Origin: Candidatus Delongbacteria bacterium
GTDB taxonomy: Bacteria; CAIWAD01
Direction of reading: 5' to 3'
DNA: 64,000 nt
NCBI GenBank assembly: GCA_041675285.1
Contig: JBAYTZ010000018.1
Coordinates: 1 to 64,000 of the forward strand
Below are positions 52,723 to 62,500 of the stretch, one piece after another. Position 1 is the first letter of the stretch; every line of letters starts with the position of its first letter. The notes under the pieces are model-generated. The model ran no database searches. It had not been told where the DNA came from and worked only from the letters and a program-made list of their open reading frames with translations. Position numbers and translations under genes: made by a program.

Positions 52723-53174
52723 CACTGATGCGCGGCTACATCACACGCCTGATCGACGTGACCCTGATCATCCTGATCGGCTTCCTCTCGGTGGCCGACC
52801 TGGATGACCGCGCCGTGCTGCCGCTGCCCGCGGGGCTGGCCGCCGTGCTGGACACGCTGGCCCGGGACGAGGCGCAACGCCGGCTGGAGATCACGGCCAC
52901 GGAGGCCGGGAGCTTCCTGCTGGAGCTGTCCAGCACCACGGGCCTGAATCTGCCCCTGGGGCGCGTCAGCGGCGCCGACACCCTGCGCGCCGTGCTGACC
53001 CGACTGAAGTCCGAGCACCAGTTGGCCGGGGCGGACGTCCGCTCCTGGCCGCGCGTGCCGCTGCAGACCGCCGTGGACGCCGTGGACGCCTGCGACCTGT
53101 GCGAGATCCCGCGCGACGTGCGCTTCCTGCCGGAGACGGGCGCGCCGGCCGCCGGGGCGGAGGCGCGGCCATGA
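52719..53174 (+). CDS. ExbD/TolR-like protein, second copy
   Basis: The 151-residue protein has helix RLIDVTLIILIGFLSVADL with the same Asp, followed by VLPLPAGL. The periplasmic domain is longer and diverged and ends in a short Ala-rich tail. It is not a recent duplicate of the previous gene: outside the helix the two differ strongly. One TolQ-type gene with two distinct TolR-type genes is the subunit set of the Myxococcus AglRQS motor. The GTG at 52719 overlaps the upstream stop; GAGGAG lies 8 nt before it. Confidence 0.78.
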   Translation: MTLMRGYITRLIDVTLIILIGFLSVADLDDRAVLPLPAGLAAVLDTLARDEAQRRLEITATEAGSFLLELSSTTGLNLPLGRVSGADTLRAVLTRLKSEHQLAGADVRSWPRVPLQTAVDAVDACDLCEIPRDVRFLPETGAPAAGAEARP

Positions 53175-54037
53175 CAACCCTGGATCTGCGCGAGCGCCAG
53201 TACCGGCTGATCGGCTGGTCCACCAGCCTGCTGGTGATGGCCCTGCTCTGGCTGCTGCTGGCCCAGCTCTCGGTGGATCGGCCCCGTCAGGGTCCGGCGC
53301 CCACCGAGGTGATGCTGAACTGGGTGCGCACCATCGTGCCCACGCCCGTGCGCGACCGGCTGCTCAAGGCGCGGGTGCGCGAGCGGACGGTGCGCCAAAT
53401 CGGCCGCAGCGCTCCCCGGCCACTGTCGGTGCCGGACCGCGCGGCCCTGCGAAGCGCACCCCGGGATCCGGGCGCGCTGACGGCGGTGCCCGAGCGGCAG
53501 GGGCGCGGACTGCCCGACCTGCCCGCCCGCGGCGGCGCCCGTCCGGTCATGCCCGGCCGTGGACGACTGTTGGACGGCGGCGATGAGGTGGGCGGCTCGG
53601 GACTGAACCGCGGATCCGCAAACATGAATCTGCGCACGGAGCCGCTGGCCCGGCGTGGCGGAGGCGCCGGGGCGGGTTCGGCGCGCGGTCCGCGGGGCGA
53701 GCTGCTCTCCCTGCCGCCCCAGGAGCTGGACCCCGTGCTGGCGCGCTTCATGGGCGTGACGGCCGCCAGCCTGCCCGGCGGCACGCTCAATCTGGGCGGT
53801 CAGCCCTGGCTGGTCTGGGTGTCCGAGCAGGGCGGCCTGCTGCGCGTGCTGCTGCGGCGCGGCGACGAGTTGCGGCTATTGGTGCTGGCGGGCGCGGACC
53901 TGCAGGCCCAGTCCTTCCAGCGCGGCGAGGTCTCCCGCGCCCGGGGCGGACTGGTGGTGCAGTCCCAGCGCAGCGGGGCGGGCGAGGCCGCGGGCCTGCG
54001 CGAGGATTTGCTCAAGGCATTGGAGGATCTGGAATGA
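53171..54037 (+). CDS. TonB-like single-pass membrane protein
   Basis: The 288-residue protein has one N-terminal helix (about residues 14-33, LIGWSTSLLVMALLWLLLAQL). A Pro/Arg/Gly-rich disordered periplasmic stretch follows (about 75-185), then a folded C-terminal domain (about 190-288). This is the TonB/GltG plan: inner-membrane anchor, spanning linker and outer-membrane contact domain. No canonical TonB C-terminal motif is visible, so TonB-like refers to layout and context only. ATGA overlap upstream and downstream. It could carry work from the ExbB/ExbD motor to the outer membrane. Confidence 0.6.
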   Translation: MTTLDLRERQYRLIGWSTSLLVMALLWLLLAQLSVDRPRQGPAPTEVMLNWVRTIVPTPVRDRLLKARVRERTVRQIGRSAPRPLSVPDRAALRSAPRDPGALTAVPERQGRGLPDLPARGGARPVMPGRGRLLDGGDEVGGSGLNRGSANMNLRTEPLARRGGGAGAGSARGPRGELLSLPPQELDPVLARFMGVTAASLPGGTLNLGGQPWLVWVSEQGGLLRVLLRRGDELRLLVLAGADLQAQSFQRGEVSRARGGLVVQSQRSGAGEAAGLREDLLKALEDLE

Positions 54038-55539
54038 ACGGTGCCGGTCGCGGGGTCCGCTGGAGTCTCCCGGCTTCCGCCCTGCTCCTCATGCTGCTGG
54101 CGCTGCCGGGAGCGACCTGGGCGCAGGAGTCGGGCGCGGCCGTGACACGCCGCGTGGATCAGATCCTGGAGGAGGGCAAGGGCCAGGTGCCCCGCGTGAG
54201 CGCCAAGCGGCGCGCGGAGGCCCGGGCCCGCCTGAACGAGGCCGCCGAGCTGCGGAAGCGCACCCAGGACCAAGCCTGGGTGGTCTGGCGGCTGGACTCG
54301 CTGCGCCGCGCGGGCGCGACGGACTCCACGGCCTGGTACGACCTCTACGACAAGGCGCTGCGCCAGATGCAGAGCACGCTCAGCCTGACCAACAACAAGT
54401 ACCCGGGCGACATGTCGGCGCGCGAGCTGGGCGCCGTCAAGGAGAGCCTGCGCCGTCAAGCCGCGGAGGGCTACCGCAAGTCCCTGGGCCTGCTGGAGGA
54501 CGCGCTGCGGGCCAACCCCTGGGACGACTCCGTCCTGGCGGCCATTGGCGGCGTGCTGGAGGATCTGGCGCGTCTCTACACCAGCCTGAACTTCCGCGAC
54601 CGGGCCATCGAGCTGACCCAGAAGCGCCTGGCCCTGGACGCCTCCAACTACTACGCCCACTGGGATCTGGCGGACCTGCTGCGCGCCGCCGGCCGCGGTC
54701 CGGCCGCGCTGGAGCGCTACCAGAAGGCCTGCCGCGCGCTGCGGGCCTTTGCCTTTGAGGACGAGGGCGGCAGCGAGGAGCGCCCGGTGGGACGGCGGCG
54801 CCAGGACCTGGTGCTCCTTCTGCGCGAGCGGGTCTCGCTGGCCATGGAACAGCAGAACGAGGCCGAGTTCCGCCAGGCCATGGGCGAGTGGGAGCCCCTG
54901 GCGGACGCGTCCGACCAGAAGGAGCTGACCCAGCTCAAGCGCTGGCTGCAACGCGGCGGCGGGCGGCTGGGCCAGGCTCTGCGCATCGACAAGGCCTGGA
55001 AACTCATCGAGCAGGGCCGCGAGATCGAGGCCCGCGAACTGCTCCAGCAGGCGGTGGCGGAGAGCGCCGACCCGCAGGAGAAGACCCGCAACCTGCTGGC
55101 CCTGGGCGAGCTGGAATTCGACCAGCTGGGCATGAAGGAGGCGGGGCTGGAGCGCGTGCGCGGCCTCTTGACCGAGGGCGTGCGGGACGACAGCCTGCGC
55201 GTGGAGGCCCTGGACACCCGGGGTCGGATGACCCTATCCTTGGCGGCCGAGCTGGAAGAGGAGGATCCCCAGCGCGCCTGGGCCCTGCTTGAGGAGAGTC
55301 TGGCCGCGCCGGGACGCTGGGAGACGGCGCTCTGCCTGCGGCTGGCCGGCCTGCTGCTCAACCGGCCCGAGGCCGCGCTGCCCTGGCTGCAGCGCGCCGA
55401 GGCCGCCTGCTCGCGCGGACCCTGCGACGGCGCGGATCGCGCCGAGCTCTACCAGTTGCAGGCCGACGTGTATCGGCGGCTGGGCCGCGCCGAGGAGGCG
55501 CGCGCGGCGCTGAAGAAGGCCGGCGGAGGCACGCCATGA
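54034..55539 (+). CDS. Periplasmic TPR-repeat protein
   Basis: The 501-residue exported protein has a signal peptide (ends TWAQ) and is almost wholly helical. TPR-like units include AAEGYRKSLGLLEDALRANPWDDSVLAAIGG, YYAHWDLADLLRAAGRGPAALERYQKA and the C-terminal AELYQLQADVYRRLGRAEEARAALKKA, so repeats lie both in the middle and at the end. TPR proteins serve as scaffolds; Agl-Glt and GldM-type systems also contain them. It overlaps both neighbours by 4 nt. Confidence 0.8.
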   Translation: MNGAGRGVRWSLPASALLLMLLALPGATWAQESGAAVTRRVDQILEEGKGQVPRVSAKRRAEARARLNEAAELRKRTQDQAWVVWRLDSLRRAGATDSTAWYDLYDKALRQMQSTLSLTNNKYPGDMSARELGAVKESLRRQAAEGYRKSLGLLEDALRANPWDDSVLAAIGGVLEDLARLYTSLNFRDRAIELTQKRLALDASNYYAHWDLADLLRAAGRGPAALERYQKACRALRAFAFEDEGGSEERPVGRRRQDLVLLLRERVSLAMEQQNEAEFRQAMGEWEPLADASDQKELTQLKRWLQRGGGRLGQALRIDKAWKLIEQGREIEARELLQQAVAESADPQEKTRNLLALGELEFDQLGMKEAGLERVRGLLTEGVRDDSLRVEALDTRGRMTLSLAAELEEEDPQRAWALLEESLAAPGRWETALCLRLAGLLLNRPEAALPWLQRAEAACSRGPCDGADRAELYQLQADVYRRLGRAEEARAALKKAGGGTP

Positions 55540-56234
55540 GCCGCCCGCTCTGGACTTTGGCGGCGCTGGGCGCCCTGCTGCCTGCCACGGGCGGCTCCGC
55601 TCCCGGCGACGGGCAGGCCGGCAGCGGACCCCGGGTGGAGGCGCAGATGGTGCTGCGTGCCCGGGTGGAGGATCCCGTGCTGATCGAGCGCCTGCTCAGC
55701 CAGCAGCTGCTGGGCCTGGACGCGCGCGCCGCGGAGGCCGTGGAACTGGTGGACCTGGGCGGCGATGGTTTCGGCGAGGGCGACCTGCTGCGCCTGCTGC
55801 CCGGCGGACAGGGCCATCTGCTGCGCCCCCTGGATCGCGAGCTGCGCGAGACCCTGGCCGGCTGGTCCTTCGCCGCGCACCACGAGATCCACGCCCCGGC
55901 CGACGTGCAGCCGGAGGAGCTGCGCCAGCTGGCTCAGCCCACCGCCGTCCTGCTGGCCGACCTGCTCGGGGCCACCCGGCGCAATCTGGGCATCTCACGC
56001 TTCGAGCTGGCCCTGGACGTGCGCGAGGACGGTCTGCTGATGCGGGTCTGGGACTATCCGGGCGACAGCCTGTTCGCGCGCCCGGGCGGCGCGGGCGGAC
56101 GGCGCGTGCTGGACGTGGTGCAGATCGTGCGCGAGGACACGACCTACGTGGTGGACAAGGTGCTGCGCGACCTGTTGATCCTGGAGAGCCAGGTGGTGGA
56201 CACGCTGTACCTGCGCAAGCCGGACCGTCCATGA
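55536..56234 (+). CDS. Exported protein of unknown function
   Basis: The 232-residue product has a short hydrophobic start (LWTLAALGALLPATGGSAPG) suggesting export. The first part contains a calcium-loop-like LVDLGGDGFGEGDLLRLLPGG. The C-terminal half holds mixed beta strands (RFELALDVREDGLLMRVWDYPGDSL) and VVQIVREDTTYVVDKVLRDLLILESQVVDTLYLRK. I recognise no family. Overlaps by 4 nt on both sides place it firmly in the motor operon. Confidence 0.7.
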   Translation: MSRPLWTLAALGALLPATGGSAPGDGQAGSGPRVEAQMVLRARVEDPVLIERLLSQQLLGLDARAAEAVELVDLGGDGFGEGDLLRLLPGGQGHLLRPLDRELRETLAGWSFAAHHEIHAPADVQPEELRQLAQPTAVLLADLLGATRRNLGISRFELALDVREDGLLMRVWDYPGDSLFARPGGAGGRRVLDVVQIVREDTTYVVDKVLRDLLILESQVVDTLYLRKPDRP

Positions 56235-58237
56235 ACCTGCGTGCGGGCCTACCCGCGACCTTGGCGGCCTGGCTGCTGGGGGTCTGCGTCGCCCGGGGAG
56301 CGGAGCCGTCGTGGTCCGTCACCCTGCTGGGCTGCGACAGCCTGCGCCTGAGCGGGCGCGCCGCGGGCTGGGACTGGCTGGAGGCGGAAACGCCGGCCGG
56401 ATTCCTGGAGCTGGGAGCGGTGGGAGCGGACGGGGCCGTGGACCTGCAGCTGGGCGCGCCGCCGCGCGGCGGGTCGCTGGTGCTGCGCCCGGCCCGGCTG
56501 GACTCGCTGGGTCTGCCGGACTACGGGGACGAGTGGATCTGGAACCGCGCCCTGCCCCGGTTGGAGGCCCGGCTAGAAGGCCGCCGGCTGGTGGGGCGCG
56601 TCCAGCAGGACGGCCGGGACGGGTGTCCCCTGCCCGACCTGATCCTGCGCCTGGAGCACGGCGGCCAGCTCACCGATCTCCAGCGGCTGCCCGCCGGCAG
56701 CTCGTTCGAACTCGATCTCGCCGGCCGCGCCTTCAGCGCGCTGACCCTGGACTGGGGCGGCCTGGGCAAGCCCCTGCGCCTGGCCGGTCCCGACCAACCC
56801 GCCGCCCCTGCCCTGGCCGGTCCGGTCGAGGACGCGGCCCCGGCCGCGCCGGAGTGGGCGGGTTTCGCGGGCGAGGCGCTGGAACTGCTCAGCCCCTGGC
56901 CGCTGGTGCTGCTGCAGGGCACGGCGACGCTGGAGAATGCCGGCGCCGGACGCTGGCGCGTGACGGCAACCGGGACGGATGAATTGCTGGTGGCCGCCCG
57001 GGACGATGAGGGACGGACCTCGTTGCCCTTCCGCTGGGAGAGCGGCGCGGCGGCCCTGCGGCTGGACGTGCGCCGCACGGGACCCGGCAGTCTGCAGATC
57101 AGCGCACGCGACGCCGTCGTGCCGCCGGAACTCGAACTGGTCTGGCTGGACGGCCAGGGCCGCCAGGGGCGCGCTCCGCTGCCCGCCGCCGGCCTCACCC
57201 TGGAAGGTCTGGCCGGTGTCTGTCGCCTGCAGGCCCTCGGGCCGCAGGGTCCGCTCTGGAAGCAGAGCCTGGATCTGAGCTGGCCCGCGCCGGGCGGCCT
57301 GCGCCTCAGCTCGGCCAGCGACACGCTGCTGACGGCCACGCTGGAGGACGAGCGCGGCTGGAGCGGGCTCTGGGAGCTGGAGTGGCGCGCCGCGGGCGTC
57401 GTCACCCGCCGACCCCCGGCCGCCGCGCACGCCTTCGCCCTGCCGGCGACGGAGCGCCTGCACCTGCGCTGGCGGGCCGGCAGTCCGCCCAGCCAGAGCC
57501 GCTGGTCGGCTTGGCGGGAGATCTCCCTTACGCCCGAACCGCCCGCCGCCGTGGACGTCCGCCCCGCGCCCGGCGGCCTGGAACTGAACTGGGAGCCGCG
57601 CGAGTGGCTGGCCGGCCAGCTGGAGATCGAGCGCGTGCTGGGCGCGGACACCCTGCGCTGGCGGGTGCCCGAGGCGCCGGGAAGCTGGCTGGACCCGCTG
57701 CCCGGCGACCGGTTGGCCCGCTACCGGCTGCGCAGCCGGCTGACCCGCCACCAGAGCGACTGGACCACCGTCTGGGGCGCCCGCCCGCTGGAGGATCTCC
57801 CGGCCGGAACCCTGGCGCGGCGCAGCGTGAGCGTGGCGGAAGTGCGGGCCTTCTCGCGTGAGACCGGGACGGCCCTGCCCGCCGCCGTCGAGTGGGTGGA
57901 AGGCCGGGCCGCGCGGCCCGCCGACGATCAGCCCGCCCTGGGACTGAGCCCGCGGGAAGCGCTGCGGTACTGCAATTGGTTGAATGCGCGACTGGGCCTG
58001 GACGGCCGCTATGATGAGTCTGCGGCGTGGCAGGCTGGCACGAAGGGTGGCTATCGCCTGCCCGGCACACCGGCGGAAGCAACCGGGGCGGGGCGGGTCT
58101 GGCTGGCGGGCGCGGAAGGCGTGCGGGCCGCCGGCTCCTCGGGGCTGCGCAGCGGCTCCAGCCGCCGACCTTACAGCCTGGACGCGCGCCAGCCCGACGT
58201 GGGGCTCTGCCTGATCTGGAGTCCGCCCGCCCGCTGA
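56231..58237 (+). CDS. Exported multi-domain protein ending in a degenerate FGE/SUMF1-like domain
   Basis: The 668-residue exported protein has a signal peptide (ends ARGA), then several fibronectin/Ig-like beta domains (about 200-515). A C-terminal ~130-residue segment resembles formylglycine-generating-enzyme folds. It has RRSVSVAEVRAFSRETG, LSPREALRYCNWLNARLGLDGRYDE (YCNWLN 580-585), GYRLPGTPAEATGAG and GLRSGSSRRPY, the counterpart of the usual GFR end. The pattern mirrors GldK/GldJ, FGE-like lipoproteins of type IX secretion, but this one has no lipobox. It is the last gene of the operon, 3 nt from the convergent phosphatase gene. Confidence 0.65.
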   Translation: MNLRAGLPATLAAWLLGVCVARGAEPSWSVTLLGCDSLRLSGRAAGWDWLEAETPAGFLELGAVGADGAVDLQLGAPPRGGSLVLRPARLDSLGLPDYGDEWIWNRALPRLEARLEGRRLVGRVQQDGRDGCPLPDLILRLEHGGQLTDLQRLPAGSSFELDLAGRAFSALTLDWGGLGKPLRLAGPDQPAAPALAGPVEDAAPAAPEWAGFAGEALELLSPWPLVLLQGTATLENAGAGRWRVTATGTDELLVAARDDEGRTSLPFRWESGAAALRLDVRRTGPGSLQISARDAVVPPELELVWLDGQGRQGRAPLPAAGLTLEGLAGVCRLQALGPQGPLWKQSLDLSWPAPGGLRLSSASDTLLTATLEDERGWSGLWELEWRAAGVVTRRPPAAAHAFALPATERLHLRWRAGSPPSQSRWSAWREISLTPEPPAAVDVRPAPGGLELNWEPREWLAGQLEIERVLGADTLRWRVPEAPGSWLDPLPGDRLARYRLRSRLTRHQSDWTTVWGARPLEDLPAGTLARRSVSVAEVRAFSRETGTALPAAVEWVEGRAARPADDQPALGLSPREALRYCNWLNARLGLDGRYDESAAWQAGTKGGYRLPGTPAEATGAGRVWLAGAEGVRAAGSSGLRSGSSRRPYSLDARQPDVGLCLIWSPPAR

Positions 58238-58240
58238 GGC

Positions 58241-58714
58241 TTACGGGTCAAGCAGCCGCCACAAGCCCCCGTCCCCTTCCACCCACAACCCCTGGCCGCG
58301 GCGCAGCCCGCGCGGCAGCACGCCGTCCAGCCCGTGCTTGCGGGCCAGCAGGGGCGGCAACCCCAGGCAGAGTTCGAAGTGGGTCACCACCACCAGCAGC
58401 TCGGTCCCGCGGGACCACTCGTCCAGCTTGCGCACCAGGCCGGGCAGGTCCTGTTCCCAACTGCCCGGCGGGCCGTCGGGCCCGCTCCAGAGCCGCGGGT
58501 CCTCCTCCGGCTCGCGCAGCCCCAGAAAGGAGCAGAGGGCGGAGGCGGTCTGGCGGGCCCGGGGAGCCGGACTGCTCAGCACCCGGGCCTCCAACTGCCG
58601 ACGCCCGCCGGAATCGCGCAACTGGCGGCCCAGCGAGGCCGCCTGGCGTTGTCCCAGGTGGGAGAGGTTGTTGCCGTCCAGGTCGCCGTGACGGATGAGG
58701 GCCAGCGCGTTCAT
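58241..58714 (-). CDS. Histidine phosphatase family protein (SixA/PGM-like)
   Basis: This 157-residue single-domain phosphatase has the catalytic RHG motif at residues 8-10 (ALIRHGD) and the second-half histidine in VVVTHFEL. VLSSPAPRARQTASAL is the typical substrate-loop segment. The short length fits SixA-type phosphohistidine phosphatases or small PGM-like enzymes. A GGAAGGAA site precedes the ATG. It ends 3 nt from the stop of the large operon in the opposite direction. Confidence 0.85.
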   Translation of the reverse strand: MNALALIRHGDLDGNNLSHLGQRQAASLGRQLRDSGGRRQLEARVLSSPAPRARQTASALCSFLGLREPEEDPRLWSGPDGPPGSWEQDLPGLVRKLDEWSRGTELLVVVTHFELCLGLPPLLARKHGLDGVLPRGLRRGQGLWVEGDGGLWRLLDP

Positions 58715-58795
58715 GCGGTTCCTTCCAGCCTTCAGCCAATCCTCGTGCCCGCCGCCACCCGCGCCCGCGTTGTATCACGAACAGATCCAGTGAAT

Positions 58796-59581
58796 TCAGC
58801 GCCGGAAGACCAGCAGGCCCTTCTTCCAGGCCGGGTGCTCGGCCAGCGGCTCCAGGCGCACCTTCATGGCCCGGCTGGAGGCGTTGAGCAGCAGCACGCG
58901 CCCGCCCTCGTGGACGATGATCCCCACGTGGGTCACGTCCAGGCCGGGCTTGGCCGCCCAGAGACCCACCAGATCGCCGTCGCGCAGGCTGTCCAGGGTG
59001 GACTCGCCCGGCGGGACCCACCAGACCTCCTGCGTGCGGACGGGCACGCCCTGGACCCAGCGGCGCTGGCCTTCCCGCTGGTTGAGCTCCACGCTGCGCC
59101 GGCGGGCGCCGCTGAACCCCGCGCCGGCGTCCGTCAGGCGCGGGCCCGAGTCCAGCCAGTCGCTGAAGAAGTGGTGACGCTGTTTCCAGTTCACGAGCCC
59201 ATCGCGGAACCGCACGCGCGCCAGGGCCAGGGCCAGGCTGTCCGCCCTGCCCGCCGCGGGCCGTCCGGCCAGCGAGTTGCCCGCCAGCAGCCACTCCAGC
59301 AGCACCATGCAGTCCACCTTGGACAGGCTGAGGGTCAGACCCGTGGCGGGATCGCGCGGGCCGGCCAGCGCGCCCTTGAGATAGGGCGTGCCGAGCAGCG
59401 AGCGTCCCAGTTCCACCAGGCAGTCCGGCCCGGGAGCGGGGCAGGCCGCGGCGCGGGCGGCGAAGGCCTCCACCTTGGGTTCGGCCGCCCGGAGTGGCAG
59501 CGCCAGCACCAGCAGCCAGCCGATCCAGCACAGGGCCGACAAGCGCCGGCCCTGTGAAGTTTTCAGAAGCGGATGTGTCAC
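58796..59581 (-). CDS. DUF1460 (N-acetylmuramoyl-L-alanine amidase-like, NlpC/P60-related) exported protein
   Basis: The 261-residue protein has a signal peptide (LCWIGWLLVLALPLRAAEP). The DUF1460 pattern follows: GRSLLGTPYLKGAL, the candidate nucleophile Cys in LSKVDCMVLLEWLL, HHFFSDWLDS, GDLVGLWAAKPGLDVTHVGIIVHEGG with the candidate His, and HPAWKKGLLVFR. Proteins of this family cleave or bind peptidoglycan peptides. The GTG start at 59581, with AGGAA at 5 nt, lies 8 nt after the stop of the M1 peptidase gene, so they share a transcript. Confidence 0.82.
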   Translation of the reverse strand: MTHPLLKTSQGRRLSALCWIGWLLVLALPLRAAEPKVEAFAARAAACPAPGPDCLVELGRSLLGTPYLKGALAGPRDPATGLTLSLSKVDCMVLLEWLLAGNSLAGRPAAGRADSLALALARVRFRDGLVNWKQRHHFFSDWLDSGPRLTDAGAGFSGARRRSVELNQREGQRRWVQGVPVRTQEVWWVPPGESTLDSLRDGDLVGLWAAKPGLDVTHVGIIVHEGGRVLLLNASSRAMKVRLEPLAEHPAWKKGLLVFRR

Positions 59582-59589
59582 AGCGGTTC

Positions 59590-62500
59590 CTATTGCAGCA
59601 GCATGAGCTTGAGCGTCGCGGACTGGCGGTGGCCGTCCGCGGTCTGCAGTTCCAGCCGCGCCAGGTAGAGACCGCTGGCCCGGCCCGCCGCGGTCCAGCT
59701 CAGGCGGCCGGCGCCCGCGGGCACCTCCCGGGCGGCCAGTTCCTCCACCAGTTGTCCGGCGAGGTTGTAGATGCCGCCGCGCAGCGTGCCCGGCCGCTCG
59801 GCGCGCCACTCCAGCACCGTGGTCGGATTGAAGGGATTGGGATGCGCGCCGCTGAGCGCGAAGCCGCGCTCCGGCCGTGTGGCGGGCGCGGGCTCCACGG
59901 CCGTCTCGCCGCGGCTCCAGGCCCCCAGGGCCTCCAGGCTCTCCCGCAGGTTGATCCCGTTGCCGATGTCGGCGATGCCCTCCAGGCCGAAGCCCAGGGT
60001 CAACAGCCCGCCCTCGCCGCACCACAGCTCCTCGGCGGCGCTGCCCGCCTGGTAGTTGTAGTAGTAGGCCTGGGGCGCCATGCAGTCCAGCAGGCCGGCC
60101 AGCACGTCCACCCGGGTCTGGTTGCCCGCGCCGCCGTTGAACAGGTACATGCGCCGGCCGGCGAAGATGCCCTCCGCCACCGTGTCCACGGCGTTGTTGT
60201 CGTAGACGCTGTCCACCAGGGCCAGGCCGCAGTATCCCGAGAGGTCCTCCGTGGACTGGGCCTCGGCGAAGTCCTGGCCCGTGAAGACCAGGTGCCCGCC
60301 ATCCTGCCAGTACGACGAGAGTCGCACCCACTCCTCGGGCTCCAGGGCCCGGCGGTTGTCCCCCGTGAACCAGACCACCAGACCGTAACCGCTGAGGTCG
60401 GCGGGCAGCGAGTCCGGCGTGGCCAGCTGGTAGTCCAGCGCGCCCGCCAGGGCCGTCTCGTACCACGTCTCATAGGTCGCGCCGCCGTCGTCGTCCACCA
60501 GCAGCAGCTCGGGGTGGCCGGCGGGGAAACTCTGGCTGAGTTCCAGGCTGCCGCCCGCCCAGGTCACGGTCAGCGTGATGGGCACCAGTCCCGAAATGCC
60601 GTCCAGCGTGCTGCCCCCCAGGGCCAGCTCGTCGCGGCCACCAAAGGCCAGCGGCGGCCGGACCACGGGACCGGCCAGCTCCACGTCGGGGTGGCCGCAG
60701 GAGAGGGACACGTCCAGCGCGCCGGAGGCCGCGCCCCGGTTGAACAGCTCGAAGGCCAGTTGGAAGGCGCCGCCGGCAGGGATGCGCTCCAGGGGCTGGC
60801 CGGCCTCGTCCAGCAGGCGCAGGTCCGAGCAGTGGATGTCTGTTGCGGGCGGGCTGTCCAGCCGGGTGGCGGGGCCGAGGATCCAGTCGTCGGGGTCCAG
60901 CTCCACGGCCAGGGGTTCGGCGTCCAACAGCAGCCGGTAGCCCTGCGCCGCCTGGTCGTTGGTCACGACCACCGTTTCCGTGGCCCCGCCCGCCATGGTC
61001 ACGCGGCAGTCGACGGGCATCGTGAAGGTCTGGCGCTCGGGCGTCTGGGCCTGGATGAGGCCCAGGTCCAGCCAGTAGTGGCCGGGCGTCCCGGCGGGCT
61101 CGGAGGTCCAGAAGTACTCGTAGTCCGGGTAGTACTGGCCCATGATCCACTCGTCGAAGAACCACTCCAGCGACGCGCCGTGCTCGGCCTCCATGAAGGC
61201 GCGGAACTCGTCCGTGGTGGCCGTGCGGTGATACGCCGGCTCGTTGGGCCCCAGGTAGGCGTGGACGGCGGCCCAGAAGGCCTCCTCGCCCATGACGTGG
61301 CGCAGCATGTGCACGACCCAGCCGCCCTTGGAGTAGCTCAAGTTGCCGTCGAAGATGTTGTCGGTGGCGGGATTCTCGACGTAGATCGTGCCCGGGCCCA
61401 GGTACTCCTCGTAGTTCATGTACTCGTGCAGGGCCTCCGGGCCCAGGTAGTGCTCGAAGTGGATGGCCTCGCTATAGGTGGCCCAGCCCTCGTTGAGCCA
61501 GATGTGGTGGAAGGTGTCGCAGGTGATTTTGTCGCCGAACCACTGGTGCGCCAGTTCGTGGGCCACCACGGCCTCGTTGTAGAAGCCCATGGACGTGCAG
61601 GTCTGGTGCTCCATGGCGCCGCCCCAGGTGTACTGGGCGTGGCCGTACTTCTCATTGCGGAAGGGATAGGTGCCGTAGCGGGTGGAGAGCGCGTCCAGCG
61701 AGGCCAGCCCGGATTCCAGCACGAATTGCTGGTCGCCCGCGCTCAGGCCCCAGGACCAGTCGTGCATGGGCATGTCCTGGCCTTCCCAGCTCCAGACGGT
61801 CTCCGCGTGATTGTACTCGGTGACACAAAGCGAGACCAGATAGGTCACGATGGGCCAGCTCTCGTGCCACGTGAAGGTGCGCGTGCCGTCCTCGTTCAAC
61901 ACGTTGGAGCGCAGCACGCCGTTGCTCACCGCCGTGTTGAAGTCGTCGGTGGTGATGGCGAAGGTCAGGGAGTCCGCCTTGTCGCGCGTGTCGTCCTTGC
62001 AGGGCCACCAGCAGCGGGCGTCGAAGGGCTCGGCCTGGGTCGTGATGGTGTGCACGTTCTGCCCGGTCTGCACGTTGGCGCGCCAGGTGCTGAGCACGCC
62101 GCAGCCGTTGAACTCGGCGAAGTACTGGATCTGCAGGCGGGCGGCCTGGCCCTCGGCCAGCGCGGCCGGCAGCTGCACGCTCAGCCGGTCGCCCTCGCGC
62201 TGGTAGTCCAGCTCCTGGCTGCCGTCGCTGACGCTGTTGAGGGTCAGGTTGGGCGCGGCGTGCAACTCGAGGACCTCCAGGCCGTCCAGCCGACTGATCA
62301 GCTCCATCTCCACGAAGCCGTTCAGCAGGTCGTCGCCCTGGAAGACGGACACGGCCAGGTCGTAGAAGGTCACGTCGTACCAGGTCAGCGGATCGTCCTC
62401 GCGCAGGGCCTCGTCCAGCAACTGGGACGACTCGAGGCGCGCGGACTGCTTGCCCAGCCGGCAGGCCTCGCGGGCCTGGAGCACTGCCGCGCGGCCGGGC

